This document shows positions 62,689-64,000 of a stretch of 64,000 bases of DNA, one piece after another; within the stretch, counting starts at the first letter, position 1; each line of letters begins with the position of its first letter. The DNA lies in assembly GCA_963377175.1 (NCBI GenBank), contig CAUJNA010001002.1:710883-774882 (forward strand). Reading direction: 5' to 3'. The translations under genes were made by a program, and so were the position numbers. Source of the DNA: Effrenium voratum (lineage: Eukaryota; Sar; Dinophyceae; Suessiales; Symbiodiniaceae). The notes under the pieces are model-generated. The model was not told where the DNA came from. It saw only the letters and a program-made list of their open reading frames with translations, and did no database searches.

Positions 62689-62799
62689 TAGGTCCCCCAG
62701 TAGTGCCCTTTTACCCTTTTTTTGGGGAGGGTTCCCCTACTAACCTAGACTACAGAGCAAAGGGTACCCTTATTCTAACCTCTCTACTGGAGGACCCAG
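62689..62799. mobile_element. Introner family B
   Basis: TTAGGTCCCCCAGTAG to GGAGGACCCAG, full interior. Confidence 0.68.
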
Positions 62800-64000
62800 G
62801 TTGCGTTTTCGCTTCGTTTGTGTGTTGAGTTTGAAGCGAGCTCATTGCTGTTGATCGGACGCTTCTGGTTTGGAGTTTGGATCAGAAAGCCATCTGGGTT
62901 TGATCAAGGCCTTTACATAGGGTGACCATTAAGGAAACCGCCGCAAAAGATGACGTTCACCAGTAAATGGGACAAGTGACCCATGATCATTTTGGGGCCA
63001 AGAATATTGATCCATCCCCGTATGTGCGTCACTTTCTGTGCTGGGGTCGTTGTCTTTAATATGGTCCCATCATGTTGAGGTGGCCATTTCTGTTTTTTCG
63101 TGAGTGCTAGGAGGTTTGGGAGGAATTGCAAACGGGTTCTTAACCCCACAAGGGGTTGCAGGGGGAAGGCTTAGCTGGGGGTATAGTACTAACCACTAAG
63201 TGCCACAGCTGGCCAAAGGGATCAACTTAGTGATGAAGTGATTTCTCAATGCGACCCGGAATTTCAGAAACTCACTTCCGATTCCGAGTTTGCTTGTTGG
63301 TTGCCCTTTTTGTGGCAAAGATCAGGTTTTGGTCTAGCGTCCCATTTACCAGGGCAACCCATGTTGGTCGTGTGCACAGCGAAGCGGATGCACTGGGGCG
63401 TGGGTTCTTAACACCTCTCTCGACTCTTTCGGGGCCAATCGCTAGGGACTCGGAGCTGGGGGTAAAGTTTGCTTTGGCAGAGGGAGCCCTTTGGAAGACC
63501 ATGTGCCGTTTGAAGGGACCCGTTGGGTTCCATACTTGGCACGTCTCCGCGTTGCGGAACTGGACCAATCGACGTGATGATTCATCTCTTGTGGAGCCTT
63601 GGACAAGCAGCGTGCTTTGTAGTTGGAAGGACAAAATCCACACGCATCAGTGTGGATGAAGCCCCGTAAATGGGATAAACCACCTGGTGCATAGGTTGGT
63701 CCATCCACAGTCTCGTTTAGGGAAGTGGCTTACACTGGCAAGTGGCTTATGGTCAAGCACTCGGTACCCCGGGGCCCGTTTTCAGCGGGCTTTTTCGCCA
63801 GTTTTGCCGCCTTCCCCCCCTCTCCCCGACCCCCCCACCTCCCCCAGGCCGATCGATCTGTTGAGGTTTGCTCCTGGTTGCGAATCGGCTCACAGGCGGT
63901 AGGCAAAACGCCACCGGCTCAGAGGTTCAGGCGGCGTCCAAAGGTCCGACTTTTTTGCGTTCGGAAAACTCTCTCCTCGGGGTTCCTCGAAGCGTGTGAG

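Larger units (their letters stand above)
61641..64000. other. 3' flank, no gene assigned
   Basis: After the TGA the stretch holds two family B elements, two family D elements and unique sequence. A 97-codon open stretch (about 63369-63659) contains the weak third W repeat. No polyadenylation signal or start of a next gene could be recognised. Confidence 0.5.

Overview
This window looks like nuclear DNA of a dinoflagellate. The introns I can define use GT, GC and GA donors, most acceptors read AG followed by G, exons are short (20-166 nt), and introns of up to about 13 kb are filled with short inverted-repeat elements. I see no bacterial operon, rRNA, tRNA, CRISPR or phage signature.

The one gene I can assemble runs on the + strand from at least 15.6 kb to a stop codon at 61638-61640. 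Exons at 16.1-33.7 kb encode an ASCH domain of the activating-signal-cointegrator-1 (TRIP4/ASC-1) type. Exons at 46.8-61.6 kb encode a 2-oxoglutarate/Fe(II) dioxygenase domain of the AlkB type. The last ASCH exon and the first AlkB-side exon are phase-compatible across a 13-kb GT-AG intron and would join through a Pro/Thr/Ser-rich linker, so I read them as one fusion protein. At least one ASCH exon (between 21.7 and 25.4 or 30 kb) and the 5' end are missing from my model. In animals TRIP4 belongs to the ASCC complex, which works with an AlkB homologue in alkylation repair, so a fusion of the two would make biological sense.

Nearly everything else is intron or intergenic DNA made of about 15 families of 60-200 bp inverted-repeat elements, called A to Q here. 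Many begin with CT and end with AG, and copies from five families (B, C, F, J, N) carry clear 4-bp target-site duplications. At 50.06-50.25 kb a whole intron equals one element plus one target-site copy. These are introners: transposon-like elements that become introns. They nest inside one another and sit in minisatellites.

Layout: 0-15.6 kb, introner-rich DNA with unanchored exon-like segments. 15.6-33.7 kb, ASCH exons. 33.7-46.8 kb, one very large intron (or several with exons I could not anchor) holding a 593-bp tandem duplication and a 1.8-kb palindromic CAT/ATG satellite. 46.8-61.64 kb, AlkB exons. 61.64-64 kb, more introners and no gene I can defend. Open frames outside the anchored exons are often chance: read-through past the exon ends at 30019 and 31126 also looks 'coding', so unanchored exon calls carry low confidence.
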